A DNA stretch of 64,000 nt from Selenomonas sputigena ATCC 35185 (GTDB taxonomy: Bacteria > Bacillota > Negativicutes > Selenomonadales > Selenomonadaceae): assembly GCF_000208405.1 (NCBI RefSeq), contig NC_015437.1:2473501-2537500 (forward strand), written 5' to 3'. Shown piece by piece: positions 26,859 through 36,143 of the stretch (position 1 is its first letter; the number at the start of each line of letters is the position of its first letter). The notes under the pieces are model-generated. The model ran no database searches. It saw only the letters and a list, made by a program, of their open reading frames with translations, and was not told the origin of the DNA. The position numbers were made by a program, and so were the translations under genes.

Positions 26859-27392
26859 TCAATAATTCTTCTTGAGCTGTTCAAAATACGCCTGCGGATG
26901 GGCGCAGACGGGACAGACCTGCGGCGCCTGCGGCGATTCGCAGACGTAGCCGCAGTTGCGGCACTGCCAGATGATCTTCTCATCCTTCTTGAAGACCTTC
27001 TCATCCTTGACGTTTGCGAGCAGCAGTCGATAGCGCTCCTCGTGCTCCTTCTCGATCTTTGCGACGGCCTCGAAGAGATTCGCGATCTTCGTGAAGCCCT
27101 CTTCCCTTGCGACCTTGGCAAACTCGGGATACATCGACGTCCATTCCTCGTGCTCGCCGTCAGCGGCCGCCTCAAGGTTCTCCGCTGTCGTGCCGATGCC
27201 CGCGACGAGCTTGAACCAGATCTTCGCATGCTCCTTCTCGTTGCCCGAAGTCTCCGTGAAAAGCGCCGAGATTTGCTCGAAGCCGTCCTTCTTCGCACGC
27301 GATGCATAGTAGCCATACTTCGTATAGGCCTGCGACTCACCGGCAAATGCCGCCCAAAGATTCTTTTCGGTCTGTGAACCCTTCAATTCCAT
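26859..27392 (-). CDS. rbr: Rubrerythrin
   Basis: This 177-residue protein is a four-helix ferritin-like di-iron domain with the Glu/His ligands in [36 protein letters not shown], followed by a C-terminal rubredoxin-like iron centre CRNCG ... CPVCA. It reduces hydrogen peroxide in the cytosol of anaerobes using electrons from rubredoxin or NADH-linked donors. The ATG has GAGGAGG upstream. Its promoter carries a perfect inverted repeat between the -35 and -10 boxes, so it is probably repressed and induced on stress. Confidence 0.97.
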   Translation of the reverse strand: MELKGSQTEKNLWAAFAGESQAYTKYGYYASRAKKDGFEQISALFTETSGNEKEHAKIWFKLVAGIGTTAENLEAAADGEHEEWTSMYPEFAKVAREEGFTKIANLFEAVAKIEKEHEERYRLLLANVKDEKVFKKDEKIIWQCRNCGYVCESPQAPQVCPVCAHPQAYFEQLKKNY

Positions 27393-27438
27393 GGCAATTC
27401 CTCCTCATAGAATAGTTCGTAGATATGGATTTTCCTGT

Positions 27439-27467
27439 ATCATAACACTGACGGCAAATACCGTCAA
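27439..27467 (-). promoter_or_regulatory. Rubrerythrin promoter with internal palindromic operator
   Basis: Read leftward, TTGACG (27462-27467) is followed after 17 bp by TATGAT (27439-27444). The inverted repeat TGACGG-tatttg-CCGTCA (27449-27466) fills the spacer and overlaps the -35, the place for a repressor. It does not match the PerR or Fur consensus. Confidence 0.7.
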
Positions 27468-27565
27468 TCCCTATTTGTTTAATATGAATGATTCTCGTTT
27501 GCCTTATTTTGTTGCACAGGCTACCTTTGGACGCAGGCGCATGGAAAAGCTCCTGATTCATCCAT

Positions 27566-27610
27566 AAAAAGAAGCCGCACCGAAAAATCTCTTCGATGCA
27601 GCTCCTTTTT
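27566..27610 (-). terminator. Terminator of the hsp20 gene
   Basis: Arms at 27566-27579 and 27597-27610 pair with two mismatches (AAAAAG.AGC.GCA with TGC.GCT.CTTTTT), followed by T residues in the leftward direction. Confidence 0.6.
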
Positions 27611-27634
27611 TATCGTTCGGGTGCAGATCCCGCG

Positions 27635-28117
27635 TCAGTGGATCTCAATCTGCTTGCGCTGAGGCTCGCCCGCTGCTTTCGGCAGCTTCACCTGCAGCAC
27701 GCCGTCCTTGAATTCCGCGTGGATGTTCGCTTCGTCGATGCCGTCGATGTAGAACGAGCGGCTGACCTCGCCCGTGTGGCGCTCGCGGCGGATGTAGTTG
27801 CCCGCCTCATCCTTCTCGTCCTTCGACTCGTCGCGCGAGGCGGCAACGGTCAGATAGCCGTTCTCATAGTGCAGAGCGACATCCTCCTTCTTCATGCCCG
27901 GCAGATCGGCGGTCAGCTCGTAATGATCGTCCATCTCCTTGACGTCCACCTTGAAGGCGGCAGCGCCCCAGTTCGCGGCGGGAAAGCCGTCGCGGAAGAA
28001 AGAGTCGCGCATCGCGTCGAAGAGTGCGAACGGATTCGCGCTGCTGCGCTCCGCGAGATCATGACGTCCGGCAAAAGGTACCAGTCCAAACATAGCAATC
28101 AACTCCTTGAAATTCAT
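27635..28117 (-). CDS. Hsp20/alpha-crystallin small heat shock protein
   Basis: This 160-residue protein has a variable N-terminal arm, then an alpha-crystallin domain (about residues 50-140) beginning AAFKVDVKEMDDHYELTADL and including GYLTVAASR and the FKDGVLQVKLPK strand, then a short tail with QIEIH in place of the IxI motif. It is an ATP-independent holdase in the cytosol. Its promoter has three GTCAA repeats spaced by exactly eight bases, suggesting stress regulation. Confidence 0.95.
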   Translation of the reverse strand: MNFKELIAMFGLVPFAGRHDLAERSSANPFALFDAMRDSFFRDGFPAANWGAAAFKVDVKEMDDHYELTADLPGMKKEDVALHYENGYLTVAASRDESKDEKDEAGNYIRRERHTGEVSRSFYIDGIDEANIHAEFKDGVLQVKLPKAAGEPQRKQIEIH

Positions 28118-28193
28118 GCGGCGGCACGGCTCTCTGTGCCGTCGTTCATTGTTTTCATTACCGAAGGTATTCTTTGCTCACCTTCCGATTCTT

Positions 28194-28232
28194 ATTATAC
28201 GCATAAAAGTCAAAAAGTCAATAGGTCAAAAA
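28194..28232 (-). promoter_or_regulatory. hsp20 promoter with triple GTCAA repeat
   Basis: Read leftward, a -35 TTGACT (28216-28221) and a -10 TATAAT (28194-28199) are 16 bp apart. On the plus strand AGTCAA, AGTCAA and GGTCAA begin at 28208, 28216 and 28224. The eight-base period differs from the ten-base period of the CtsR heptad repeats. Confidence 0.6.
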
Positions 28233-28251
28233 GAAAAAGTTTTACCGTCGC

Positions 28252-28635
28252 TTATCCCTGCGAATACACGCTGATTTCCACGAGATTACCGTCGGGATCG
28301 CGCAGATAGATACTGTCGATGTGCCCTTTTGCGCCTGTGCGCTCGACGATGCCGAGTTCGATGGGTGCGCCCTTCGCCTCAAGCTCGCGCCGGATGTCGT
28401 CAATCGAGCCGTCAGCAATCAGACAGAGGTCAAGACTGCCACAGGTCGGATGCTTTGCGGCAGGCTGGAACTCGCCCTTTTGCACATGGATGTTGAACTT
28501 CGCATTGCCGAAATGTAGCGCATGGCGGCCGTCCCTTTCGCGATGCTCCATGCCGAGCACGCCTTCGTAGAAGGCAAGGCATTGTTCGAGATCCTGCGTC
28601 GTGATAACGATGTGGTCGATGTGCTTGATGTTCAT
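28252..28635 (-). CDS. VOC (glyoxalase-fold) family protein
   Basis: This 127-residue protein has two beta-alpha-beta-beta-beta modules: HIDHIVITTQDLEQCLAFYEGVLGM at the start and IDSIYLRDPDGNLVEI near the end. The metal-binding positions His (module 1) and Glu (VEI) are kept. The family includes lyases, dioxygenases and antibiotic-binding proteins; this small orphan cannot be assigned a substrate. It lies alone between hsp20 and pflB. Confidence 0.88.
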   Translation of the reverse strand: MNIKHIDHIVITTQDLEQCLAFYEGVLGMEHRERDGRHALHFGNAKFNIHVQKGEFQPAAKHPTCGSLDLCLIADGSIDDIRRELEAKGAPIELGIVERTGAKGHIDSIYLRDPDGNLVEISVYSQG

Positions 28636-28939
28636 TCGATCTTCTCCCTTCTGTCAGATGAATTACTTATATTTATTCTATCATAGAGTCTTATCGAAGG
28701 GAATATCTGTCGCTTTACATTTAGAAGAATGGCGAAGCCATGAAAATCCCTGTATTTTCTATCCTCCTTGATAATCCCGCAAGGTTCTCTCACAATCTAA
28801 TGAATAAATGATATTTATGGAATTGTGTATAAAATGTATTTGCGCGAAAATTCCCGTTATAGTATGCTTAGAATGTAGGATGTAACACGGACATGCGGCT
28901 GCCGCAGGAAAGCGGGCAGCGCAGACGGGAGGTTTTCCA
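28636..28939 (+). promoter_or_regulatory. Intergenic region and leader of pflB
   Basis: These 304 bp hold no gene. A possible promoter is TTGCGC (28841 region) with TATGCT 17 bp on. Directly before the pflB ribosome site a hairpin forms from GCTGCCGC (28898-28905) and GCGGGCAGC (28912-28920). Redox-regulator sites could not be identified with confidence. Confidence 0.4.
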
Positions 28940-31192
28940 ATGACCAAGGCAGAGTGGCAGGGATTCAACGGCGGACTTTGGCAGGAGGAGATCAATGTTC
29001 GCGACTTCGTGCAGAGGAACTACACGCCCTATGACGGCGCAGAAGATTTCCTCGCCGCGCCGACGGAGGCGACAAACCGCCTCTGGCAGAAGCTGCAGGA
29101 GCTGCAGCGTGCCGAGCGCCGGAAGGGCGGCGTGCTCGACATGGACACGGACATCGTCTCGGGACTGACCTCGCACGGCGCGGGATATATCGACGAATCG
29201 CTCAAAGATCTGGAACGAATCGTCGGCCTGCAGACGGACAAGCCGTTGAAGCGTGCCTTCATGCCCTACGGCGGCATCAAGATGGCGGAAGAGTCGTGCA
29301 GGAACTACGGCTACGAACCGAGCGAGCGTCTGCACGAAATCTTCACGAAGTACCACAAGACGCACAACCAGGCGGTCTTCGACGCCTACACGCCGGAGAT
29401 TCGCCGCGCGCGCCACAGCCACATCATCACGGGGCTGCCCGACACCTATGGCCGCGGGCGCATCGTCGGCGACTACCGCCGCGTCGCGCTCTACGGCATC
29501 GACCGCCTCATCGAGGCGAAGAAGGCCGACCATGCGGAAATCGGTTCGGACGGCGTCATGTCCGACGACGTCATCCGCCTGCGCGAGGAAGTGGCCGAGC
29601 AGATCCGTGCGCTCGGCGGCATGAAGGAGATGGCGGCGATCTACGGCTTCGACATCTCGCGTCCAGCTCGGACGGCGCAGGAGGCCGTGCAGTGGCTCTA
29701 CTTCGGCTACCTCGCCGCCATCAAGACGCAGAACGGCGCGGCGATGAGCGTCGGGCGCATCTCGACCTTCCTCGACATCTACATCGAGCGCGACATGAAG
29801 GAAGGCAGGCTCACGGAAGCTGAAGCGCAGGAGCTGATCGATCACCTCGTCATGAAGTTCCGCATGGTGAAGTTCGCGCGCATCACGAGCTACAACGAGC
29901 TGTTCTCGGGCGATCCCGTTTGGGCGACCCTCGAAGTCGCGGGCATCGGCATGGACGGGCGCTCCATGGTCACGAAGAACGATTTCCGCTTCCTGCACAC
30001 GCTTGAAAACATGGGTCCTGCGCCCGAGCCGAACCTCACGGTGCTCTACTCCGAGGCTCTGCCTGAATCGTTCAAGCGCTATGCGGCGAAGATCTCCATC
30101 GACACGAGTTCCATCCAGTACGAGAACGACGATGTGATGAAGCCTGCGTGGGGTGACGACTATTCGATCTGCTGCTGCGTCTCCGCCACGCAGACGGGCA
30201 AGGAAATGCAGTTCTTCGGCGCGCGCGCCAACCTCGCGAAGTGCCTGCTCTACGCCATCAACGGCGGCATCGACGAGAAGACGGGCGAGCAGATAGCGCC
30301 GGCTTTCGCGCCCGTGCGCGCGGACGTGCTTGACTATGACGATGTGCTGGCGAAGTTCAGCCGCATGATGGAATGGCTCGCCTCCGTCTATGTGAACGCG
30401 CTGAACCTCATCCAGTACATGCACGACAAATATTATTACGAAGCGGCGGAAATGGCGCTCATCGACACCGACGTGCGCCGCACCTTCGCGACGGGCATCG
30501 CGGGCTTCTCGCACGTCGTCGATTCGCTCGCCGCCATCAAGTATGCGCGCGTGCGTCCCGTCTACAGCGAACGCGGCTACGTCGTCGACTACGAGGTCGA
30601 GGGCGACTTCCCGCGCTACGGCAACGACGACGACCGCGCCGACGACATCGCGCGCTGGCTCCTCAAAACCTTCATCGAGAAGGTTCGTGCCCGCCACACC
30701 TACCGCAACTCCGAGCCGACGACCTCGATCCTCACGATCACCTCGAACGTCGTCTACGGCAAGTATACGGGCGCCATGCCCGACGGAAGGAAGGCATGGA
30801 CACCGCTCGCGCCCGGCGCAAATCCGAGCTACGGTGCGGAAAAGTCGGGGCTGCTCGCCTCCTTGAACTCCGTCACGAAGCTGCCCTACGAGTGGGCGCT
30901 CGACGGCATCTCCAACACGCAGAGCATGACGCCCGAATCGCTCGGACACACGGAAGAGGAGCGCATCGATCAGCTCGTGCGCGTGCTCGACGGCTACTTC
31001 ACGCAGGGAGCGCACCACCTCAACGTCAACGTCTTCGACCGCGCGAAATTGCTCGACGCCGTCGACCACCCCGAGAAGGAAGAATATCAGAACTTCACGA
31101 TCCGCGTCTCGGGCTACGCCGTGAAGTTCATCAGCCTCACGCGCGAGCAGCAGCTGGACGTCATCGCACGCACCTTCCATGAGGCCATGTGA
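28940..31192 (+). CDS. pflB: Formate acetyltransferase (pyruvate formate-lyase)
   Basis: This 750-residue glycyl radical enzyme converts pyruvate and CoA to acetyl-CoA and formate. The catalytic adjacent cysteines lie in the run of ICCCVSATQ near residue 411, followed by the family segment [20 protein letters not shown]. The glycyl radical site is in [10 protein letters not shown] near residue 725. Length matches E. coli PflB (about 760). The ATG at 28940 has GGGAGG upstream. pflA overlaps its 3' end by 14 bp, so enzyme and activase are cotranscribed. Confidence 0.98.
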   Translation: MTKAEWQGFNGGLWQEEINVRDFVQRNYTPYDGAEDFLAAPTEATNRLWQKLQELQRAERRKGGVLDMDTDIVSGLTSHGAGYIDESLKDLERIVGLQTDKPLKRAFMPYGGIKMAEESCRNYGYEPSERLHEIFTKYHKTHNQAVFDAYTPEIRRARHSHIITGLPDTYGRGRIVGDYRRVALYGIDRLIEAKKADHAEIGSDGVMSDDVIRLREEVAEQIRALGGMKEMAAIYGFDISRPARTAQEAVQWLYFGYLAAIKTQNGAAMSVGRISTFLDIYIERDMKEGRLTEAEAQELIDHLVMKFRMVKFARITSYNELFSGDPVWATLEVAGIGMDGRSMVTKNDFRFLHTLENMGPAPEPNLTVLYSEALPESFKRYAAKISIDTSSIQYENDDVMKPAWGDDYSICCCVSATQTGKEMQFFGARANLAKCLLYAINGGIDEKTGEQIAPAFAPVRADVLDYDDVLAKFSRMMEWLASVYVNALNLIQYMHDKYYYEAAEMALIDTDVRRTFATGIAGFSHVVDSLAAIKYARVRPVYSERGYVVDYEVEGDFPRYGNDDDRADDIARWLLKTFIEKVRARHTYRNSEPTTSILTITSNVVYGKYTGAMPDGRKAWTPLAPGANPSYGAEKSGLLASLNSVTKLPYEWALDGISNTQSMTPESLGHTEEERIDQLVRVLDGYFTQGAHHLNVNVFDRAKLLDAVDHPEKEEYQNFTIRVSGYAVKFISLTREQQLDVIARTFHEAM

Positions 31193-31940
31193 CGGCGTGC
31201 CGCTCGGCCGCATCCGCTCCGTCGAGAGCTTTGGCTCGGTCGACGGCCCCGGCCTTCGCTACATCGTCTTTCTCGCGGGCTGCCGCCTGCGCTGCCTCTA
31301 CTGCCACAACCCCGAGACATGGGGCGCTGCGGGGGCGGAGGAGAAGAGCGCCGAAGCCGTGCTCGCCGCCGCGCTGCGCTTTCGCCCTTATTGGAAGGGC
31401 GGCGGCGGCATCACCGTCTCGGGCGGCGAACCGCTCGTGCAGGCGGACTTCGTCGCGGGGCTTTTCCGCCTCGCAAAAGAGGCGGGCGTCTCCACCTGCC
31501 TTGACACGGCGGGCGAACCCTTCTCACGCACGGACGACGCCGTCCTTCGCGCCATCGCCGCAAGCGACCTCGTGCTTCTCGACATCAAGCACATCGATCC
31601 CGAGAAGCACGAAGCGCTCACGGGCAGGCGAAACGAGAATATCCTAGACTTCGCACGCTATCTGGCCAAAGAAAAGAAGCCCGTATGGCTGCGCCACGTC
31701 CTCGTGCCCGGCCTTACGGACGACGCGCTTTCGCTCAACCGCCTCGCACGCTTCGCCCGAAGCCTCGGCAACATCGAGCGCTTCGAGGTTCTGCCCTATC
31801 ATGCCATGGCGCGAGCGAAGTATGAAAAACTCCATATCCCCTATCCGCTGCCCGAGACGCGCGAGCCGCGTACCGATGACATCCGACGCGCCGAAGAAAT
31901 CCTCGGCGTCGCCGACTATCAGGGCTGGCGAAAGAAGTAG
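31179..31940 (+). CDS. pflA: Pyruvate formate-lyase activating enzyme
   Basis: This protein of up to 253 residues is a radical SAM activase: [20 protein letters not shown], cluster motif [11 protein letters not shown] (CxxxCxxC), [14 protein letters not shown] and [13 protein letters not shown]. It abstracts the hydrogen from the PflB glycine. The ATG at 31179 lies inside pflB; GTG at 31197 (MPLGRIRS) is an alternative start closer to family length. A strong terminator follows. Confidence 0.97.
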   Translation: MRPCDGVPLGRIRSVESFGSVDGPGLRYIVFLAGCRLRCLYCHNPETWGAAGAEEKSAEAVLAAALRFRPYWKGGGGITVSGGEPLVQADFVAGLFRLAKEAGVSTCLDTAGEPFSRTDDAVLRAIAASDLVLLDIKHIDPEKHEALTGRRNENILDFARYLAKEKKPVWLRHVLVPGLTDDALSLNRLARFARSLGNIERFEVLPYHAMARAKYEKLHIPYPLPETREPRTDDIRRAEEILGVADYQGWRKK

Positions 31941-31943
31941 GCG

Positions 31944-31986
31944 CTCCCTGCCGCCGCAGCTTTTCGCTGCTGCGTCAGGGAGTTTT
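31944..31986 (+). terminator. Terminator of the pfl operon
   Basis: Arms 31944-31960 and 31966-31982 (CTCCCTG...CAGC / GCTG...CAGGGAG) pair with few mismatches around TTTTC, then TTTT. Confidence 0.85.
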
Positions 31987-32281
31987 GCTTGCAGCGAATC
32001 CCCCGTTTTGGCATTTTTAATAATTTACCATGAAAGTCCAAGAAGTCAAGCCGTAGGCGCAGACTGATTGGCTCTTCCATGTAAGGGCGGCGCACTTTTG
32101 TCCACAAAGTGGACGTTTGTGCGTGTAGTTTATATAGTTCTCTTTTCGTATTCTTATCTATATTTTACCTGTTTTTTAAATTTTCTGCAGATTGTACGAA
32201 AGGATTTTATGCTATCTTTGTAGAAAAGATATAAAAAAACTAGGATTCGTCAAGGTTTAACAAAGAAAGGGGAAGAAGAGC
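31987..32281. other. Gene-free stretch between pflA and the next lipoprotein
   Basis: Apart from the R2b repeat, this AT-rich stretch contains a possible promoter near 32190-32230 but no frame with a ribosome site. Nothing else was recognised. Confidence 0.5.
32028..32129 (-). repeat. R2 hairpin repeat, copy b
   Basis: This is the inverted counterpart of 16205-16307, with the same GTCCAC-TTT-GTGGAC core and outer CGCAC/GTGCG arms. It lies between the pfl terminator and the lipoprotein gene. Confidence 0.8.
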
Positions 32282-33349
32282 ATGAAGACATCTTGGAAGA
32301 AACTCCTCACGGTCGTAAGCACGGCGCTCCTTTGCGGCGCGCTCCTCACGGGCTGCGGTGGTTCAGGGGGCTCAGGCGGCTCCGACGGCTCGGGCGGCGG
32401 CATGCTCGGCAGCAAGAGCCTCGGCCCTGACGCGCCGAAGGAAGTCGTCGCCCAGCTCAAGCTTGGCGACAAGGACGTGCCGCTCTACGAGTACAAGGGT
32501 GCGGCGCTCCCCGAGAAGCTTCAAGGCTTCCATTCCAACCTCGCCGTGACGAAGAACGCCATATACGGCATCAGTTTCGTCGCCGCAAGCAAGGAATTCC
32601 ATCTGCAGAAAATGAACCTCGAGAATGGCGCCATCACCTCGGTGGAAGATCTCGGCAATGTAGAAAATGAGCCGATCACTTCAGATGGCACAAACATCTA
32701 TTTCATAACCAAGAAGGACGACAACATCGGCGTCTATGACGGCAACGCCGTATCGAACTTTAGCAATAAGGACGCGGCCGTCATACGCGCCATTTTCGGC
32801 GAGAAGACCGCCTATACGAGCGGCACTTTTGTATCAAACAGCGGCATCATGGCCGGCACGATCTCCAAGGACGGCACGAAAGACATGAAGTCCGTGCTCC
32901 CGAAAGATGAGTTTGCCAAACTCCAAGATGCCAAGGATGCAAGTGCAGAGAAAAATTCGTTCCTCGCCTGCGCAGATAAAGACGGCTTCTACATCACGAC
33001 GCTCGCCACGCATGGCGGGGACAGCGGAAAGTGGACCAAGCCTCTGCACATGTACGGACCGGACGGCAAGAAGATCCGCACCTTCGAGTGCAACGAAGGG
33101 ATCCCCGACTCGGCGGAAAAGCGCAAGATTTCCGAGCGTCAATCCATCGCGACGAAGGACTACGTCGTGTTCTACGATAGAGGCTTCCTGCGCGTATTCA
33201 ACAAGAAGGACGGCAAGTATGTCGGCGACGTCGAGCTGAAGATCGACGGCAAAAACATTGAGCCCGCTGGTGCCGCAGTCGATGATGAGAACCACATCTA
33301 CTTCATTGATCACGAGACGGACGCGAACATCTACCGCATCGACCTCTGA
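32282..33349 (+). CDS. Lipoprotein of unknown function
   Basis: This 355-residue protein has a lipoprotein signal (lipobox LLTGC), a flexible Gly/Ser linker and a mature domain of repeated beta-type segments: HSNLAVTKNAIYGISFV, GTNIYFITKKDDNIGVYDG, DGFYITTLA, ENHIYFIDHETDANIYRID. The spacing suggests a beta-propeller on the outer face of a membrane. The start has AAAGGGGAAG. It is 19 bp upstream of the next lipoprotein gene, so the two form an operon. No ligand or enzyme motif is visible. Confidence 0.78.
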   Translation: MKTSWKKLLTVVSTALLCGALLTGCGGSGGSGGSDGSGGGMLGSKSLGPDAPKEVVAQLKLGDKDVPLYEYKGAALPEKLQGFHSNLAVTKNAIYGISFVAASKEFHLQKMNLENGAITSVEDLGNVENEPITSDGTNIYFITKKDDNIGVYDGNAVSNFSNKDAAVIRAIFGEKTAYTSGTFVSNSGIMAGTISKDGTKDMKSVLPKDEFAKLQDAKDASAEKNSFLACADKDGFYITTLATHGGDSGKWTKPLHMYGPDGKKIRTFECNEGIPDSAEKRKISERQSIATKDYVVFYDRGFLRVFNKKDGKYVGDVELKIDGKNIEPAGAAVDDENHIYFIDHETDANIYRIDL

Positions 33350-33368
33350 TAACGAAGGGGGCGCTTCC

Positions 33369-34250
33369 GTGTCAGCAAAAAAATTCGCTTGGGAAAGAGC
33401 GCGGACGCTCGTGTCCGTCCTCTGCCTCCTGCTCATTACAGTCTTCATGACAGGATGCTTCAAGGGCGAGGCGAACCTCACGATCCGCGCCGACGGCTCC
33501 GCCGCCTTGAAGACGCGGCTTCTCGGCACGGATTTCCTCAAGGAGGCGATCATCGAAGCGACGAATGAGATGAAGAAGAAAGACTCTGCCGCTGTCGTCA
33601 AAGAAATCAGCGAAGGCGACAAGACGGGTTTCGAGAGCACTTCGGAATACCCCGACATGAAGACGCTCGCCGAAAAGGGCGGCGACCTCTTCACGCGCCG
33701 TGACGGCAAGGCGGCGGGCATCCAGCAAAAGAAGACGTGGTTCTACGACGCCTACGCACTCGATCTCTACGCAGGCCCTAGTGAAACAGGAAATGATGCC
33801 GATGGCGACGATCCTGCGGCTGCCGCCATGATGAAGGGCTTCCTCGATCAGATCCATTACGAGTTCTGCCTGACGCTTCCTGGAGCACCCGAAAAGCACA
33901 ATGCGGACCGCACGGAAGACGGCGGAAAGACGCTGCGCTGGGATCTCGCTCCGACGCTCACTGCAGGCGGCGACAAGCACATCCAAGCGGAATTCCGTCT
34001 GTGGAACAAGCCGCACATCATTCTGACCGCTGCAGTCGCCATCGTCTCCCTCGCGCTCGCCGTCCTCTTCTTCATCCTCAGGCAGAAGAGTGATGCGGGA
34101 GAGCGCGGCAAGAAGCTGATCCTCGCCACCGTCTTCGCCGTCCTCGCGCTCGCCGTCTTCGCCTTCTCCGCATGGCAGCTGACAACGGCTTCTGGATTTA
34201 CCGCAGAGGATTCGATCTCGCCCGCATACGTCAAGGACGCGGCGAAGTAG
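33369..34250 (+). CDS. LppM-like (DUF3153-type) lipoprotein with C-terminal membrane helices
   Basis: This 293-residue protein starts at a GTG with GAAGGGGG upstream. The signal peptide ends in the lipobox VFMTGC and is followed directly by GEANLTIRADGSAALKTRLL, the opening strand of the LppM/DUF3153 domain. After the domain come two hydrophobic helices (IILTAAVAIVSLALAVLFFI and LILATVFAVLALAVFAFSAW). Function of the family is poorly known. It is cotranscribed with the preceding lipoprotein. Confidence 0.75.
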   Translation: MSAKKFAWERARTLVSVLCLLLITVFMTGCFKGEANLTIRADGSAALKTRLLGTDFLKEAIIEATNEMKKKDSAAVVKEISEGDKTGFESTSEYPDMKTLAEKGGDLFTRRDGKAAGIQQKKTWFYDAYALDLYAGPSETGNDADGDDPAAAAMMKGFLDQIHYEFCLTLPGAPEKHNADRTEDGGKTLRWDLAPTLTAGGDKHIQAEFRLWNKPHIILTAAVAIVSLALAVLFFILRQKSDAGERGKKLILATVFAVLALAVFAFSAWQLTTASGFTAEDSISPAYVKDAAK

Positions 34251-34296
34251 GCAGCGCCATCGAGCCGATCTGCGGCAATAAGAAAGGAGCTTCCCT

Positions 34297-34851
34297 ATGA
34301 AAATCAGAGCATTCTTCCTCGCGCTGCTCTTCGCGCTCCTCCTTCTTCCCGCCGCAGGCGGTGCAGCAGGGCTCGCAGACGAGGAGATGGAGCTCGGCGG
34401 CATCCGTCTCGGCGATACGAGAGAGGAGGTCGAGGACGTCTACGGCGAAGGCGATCACGTCGCGGACGGCGTGACGAAGTGGGGCGGCACGACCGTCCAC
34501 ATCTTCGCTTGTGACTACGGCGATTCCCTCTCCGTGCAGTACCGCGATGAAGGCGACGCCTGCCGCGTCATTGGCGTGCACCTCGGCGTGAACAACGTGA
34601 ACAAGTACAACGAAAGGCCGTCCGCCGAGGCGCAGATGATCGAAACGCCGAGCGGCATCCATCTGGACAGCACGCTTGAGGACCTCAACGCCGTCTACGG
34701 CTATATCCCCAAGCCCGAATGCAGTCACAATGCGCCGCCCGTCTGCGGTTATTTCTACGACAGCGCAGACGCCACGCTCGCCTTCTACATCTGCAAGGAG
34801 CACAGCCCCGGCATCCGCTCGATCTGGCTGCGTGAGAAGCGGACGAGATAG
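34297..34851 (+). CDS. Secreted hypothetical protein
   Basis: This 184-residue protein has a strong Sec signal peptide. The mature part begins EEMELGGIRLGDTREEVEDV, a motif shared by small periplasmic proteins with a SmpA/BamE-like or DUF-type repeat; a second copy of the pattern is GIHLDSTLEDLNAVYGYI. It therefore looks like two repeats of the same small fold. There are three Cys residues near the C-terminus. The function is unknown. It is third in the run of envelope genes and is followed by a terminator. Confidence 0.75.
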   Translation: MKIRAFFLALLFALLLLPAAGGAAGLADEEMELGGIRLGDTREEVEDVYGEGDHVADGVTKWGGTTVHIFACDYGDSLSVQYRDEGDACRVIGVHLGVNNVNKYNERPSAEAQMIETPSGIHLDSTLEDLNAVYGYIPKPECSHNAPPVCGYFYDSADATLAFYICKEHSPGIRSIWLREKRTR

Positions 34852-34866
34852 GGCATACAGCAAGAT

Positions 34867-34906
34867 AAAAGCCCCGAAGCCATCGCGCGATGGCTTCGGG
34901 GCTTTT
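34867..34906. terminator. Bidirectional terminator between the secreted protein and vWA genes
   Basis: A 40-bp perfect palindrome (34867-34886 with 34887-34906) has AAAA and TTTT at the outer ends, between convergent genes. Confidence 0.95.
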
Positions 34907-34917
34907 CTGCGAGCGCA

Positions 34918-35640
34918 TCAGTCCTGCGTCTCGTCCTTTTCCACATGCTCTTTCCAGCTGCCGCTCTCGGCGCTCGGATCGGCTACGGCTTCCGCTACAT
35001 AGGCGCTGACGGCGTCGAAGTTCCTGCGCACGCCCGATTTCGTGTTGCGGTAGGTCACGGCGTTCTTCTTGTTGACGCCGATATTTGCCGCTTCCTTCTC
35101 CGCATCAATGTTTGCGCCGAGGTAGATGAAATCCCAGCCTGCCTTCTCCTGCTTGTCGGAAATCATCTCTTTGATCTTCTCGCGCGTGAACTCCTCGCTG
35201 GCGTTCTCCAGGCCATCCGTGATGATGACGAAGACGACCTTCGTATCCTTGTTCTCGATGCCCTCCGTGCGCGCGACCTTGAGGATCGTCGAGCCTACGG
35301 CGTCCAAAAGCGCCGTCGTGCCGCCGACCTCGTACTCCATATCCGTCAGCGGCTTGATGCGACGGATGTCTTCGCGGTTATAGATCGTATCGACCTTGTC
35401 GTTGAAGAGAACTGTCGTGACATTGACCTTCGCATCGAGCTTCTTCTCCTTCTCGATCATCGAATTGAAGCCGCCGATCGTATCCGACTCCAGCCCCGAC
35501 ATCGAGCCGCTCTTGTCGAGCACCATCACGAGTTCCACGCGCGCGGGCTTCTCCTTGTCCGCCGCTTCGGCGGGTACGGCAGCTCCCAAGAATGCACAAA
35601 GTGCAAGCGCGAGAAAGGAAAGCGTCCATTTTTTCCACAT
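34918..35640 (-). CDS. Secreted von Willebrand factor A domain protein
   Basis: This 240-residue protein has a Sec signal peptide (cleavage near AEAAD) and one vWA domain. The metal-ion-dependent adhesion site is complete: DKSGSMS (DxSxS), the Thr in GGTTALLDA and the Asp in ITDGLENAS. It should bind a protein partner through Mg2+ in the periplasm. ATG at 35640 has GAGGAGG; the open frame extends 45 codons upstream without one. IS copy 1 lies 120 bp upstream, so its ancestral upstream neighbour has been displaced. Confidence 0.88.
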   Translation of the reverse strand: MWKKWTLSFLALALCAFLGAAVPAEAADKEKPARVELVMVLDKSGSMSGLESDTIGGFNSMIEKEKKLDAKVNVTTVLFNDKVDTIYNREDIRRIKPLTDMEYEVGGTTALLDAVGSTILKVARTEGIENKDTKVVFVIITDGLENASEEFTREKIKEMISDKQEKAGWDFIYLGANIDAEKEAANIGVNKKNAVTYRNTKSGVRRNFDAVSAYVAEAVADPSAESGSWKEHVEKDETQD

Positions 35641-35733
35641 GTTCAAGACCTCCTCTTTTCCTACAGTCTTCACTGTTTTCATTATAGCGCATTTTCCTTT
35701 GAAGCGGTACTGCCTTATATAACAGACTGGTGA

Positions 35734-35760
35734 GAAAATCCCCCGCCGCAGACATTCTGC
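35734..35760. other. Terminator half left of IS copy 1
   Basis: AAAATCCCCCGCCGCAG is the left arm of a hairpin whose true right arm (complement of AAATCCCCCGCTGCAG) now lies beside IS copy 2 at 57930-57949. The segment directly right of this IS (37051-37070) belongs to a different hairpin. Confidence 0.75.
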
Positions 35761-35840
35761 TGGACTGCACCCCAAAATACGGACAGTGAATAAAAATCCC
35801 TCCTGTTGTAGAATAAGAACTACAACAGGAGGGATTCGTT

Positions 35841-36143
35841 ATGCCAAGACAATATACAAAAATTGAGCAGTTATCCGATGAAATCTTCCGTCTCAAGACA
35901 GAAGGAAAAACACATCGGCAAATTGGTGAAATCTATGGATTGACCAAAGAGCAAATCAAGGGATTCATAAAACGCCAACGGCGTAAAGATCGCTTAAGGA
36001 AAGCCGGATATATTCCTCGTCCGAAAGGGCGCCCACGCAAACAAGCAATCGATGAGCGCACCTCTTTACAAAACGAAGTAATCGAACTCCGTATGAAGGT
36101 CGATGTCCTGCGAAATTTTCTTTGCGAGGTTGGAAGGAGGTGA
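35841..36143 (+). CDS. IS3-family transposase OrfA (copy 1)
   Basis: This 100-residue protein has a helix-turn-helix region (EGKTHRQIGEIYGLTKEQI) for end binding and a leucine-rich helix at the C-terminus (LQNEVIELRMKVDVLRNFL). Its 3' end overlaps OrfB, which is in the -1 frame. It differs from copy 2 by Val/Ala near the end (CEVGRR versus CEAGRR). Confidence 0.93.
   Translation: MPRQYTKIEQLSDEIFRLKTEGKTHRQIGEIYGLTKEQIKGFIKRQRRKDRLRKAGYIPRPKGRPRKQAIDERTSLQNEVIELRMKVDVLRNFLCEVGRR
36113..36119 (+). promoter_or_regulatory. Slippery heptamer for -1 frameshifting, IS copy 1
   Basis: AAATTTT is in the phase A AAT TTT relative to OrfA, 22 bases before its stop. A -1 slip joins OrfA to OrfB. The same heptamer is present in copy 2 at 58881-58887. 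Confidence 0.6.

Noticed and set aside
28208-28232. Classical CtsR operator
   Set aside because: Repeat period is eight, not ten, bases, and the heptads are incomplete.
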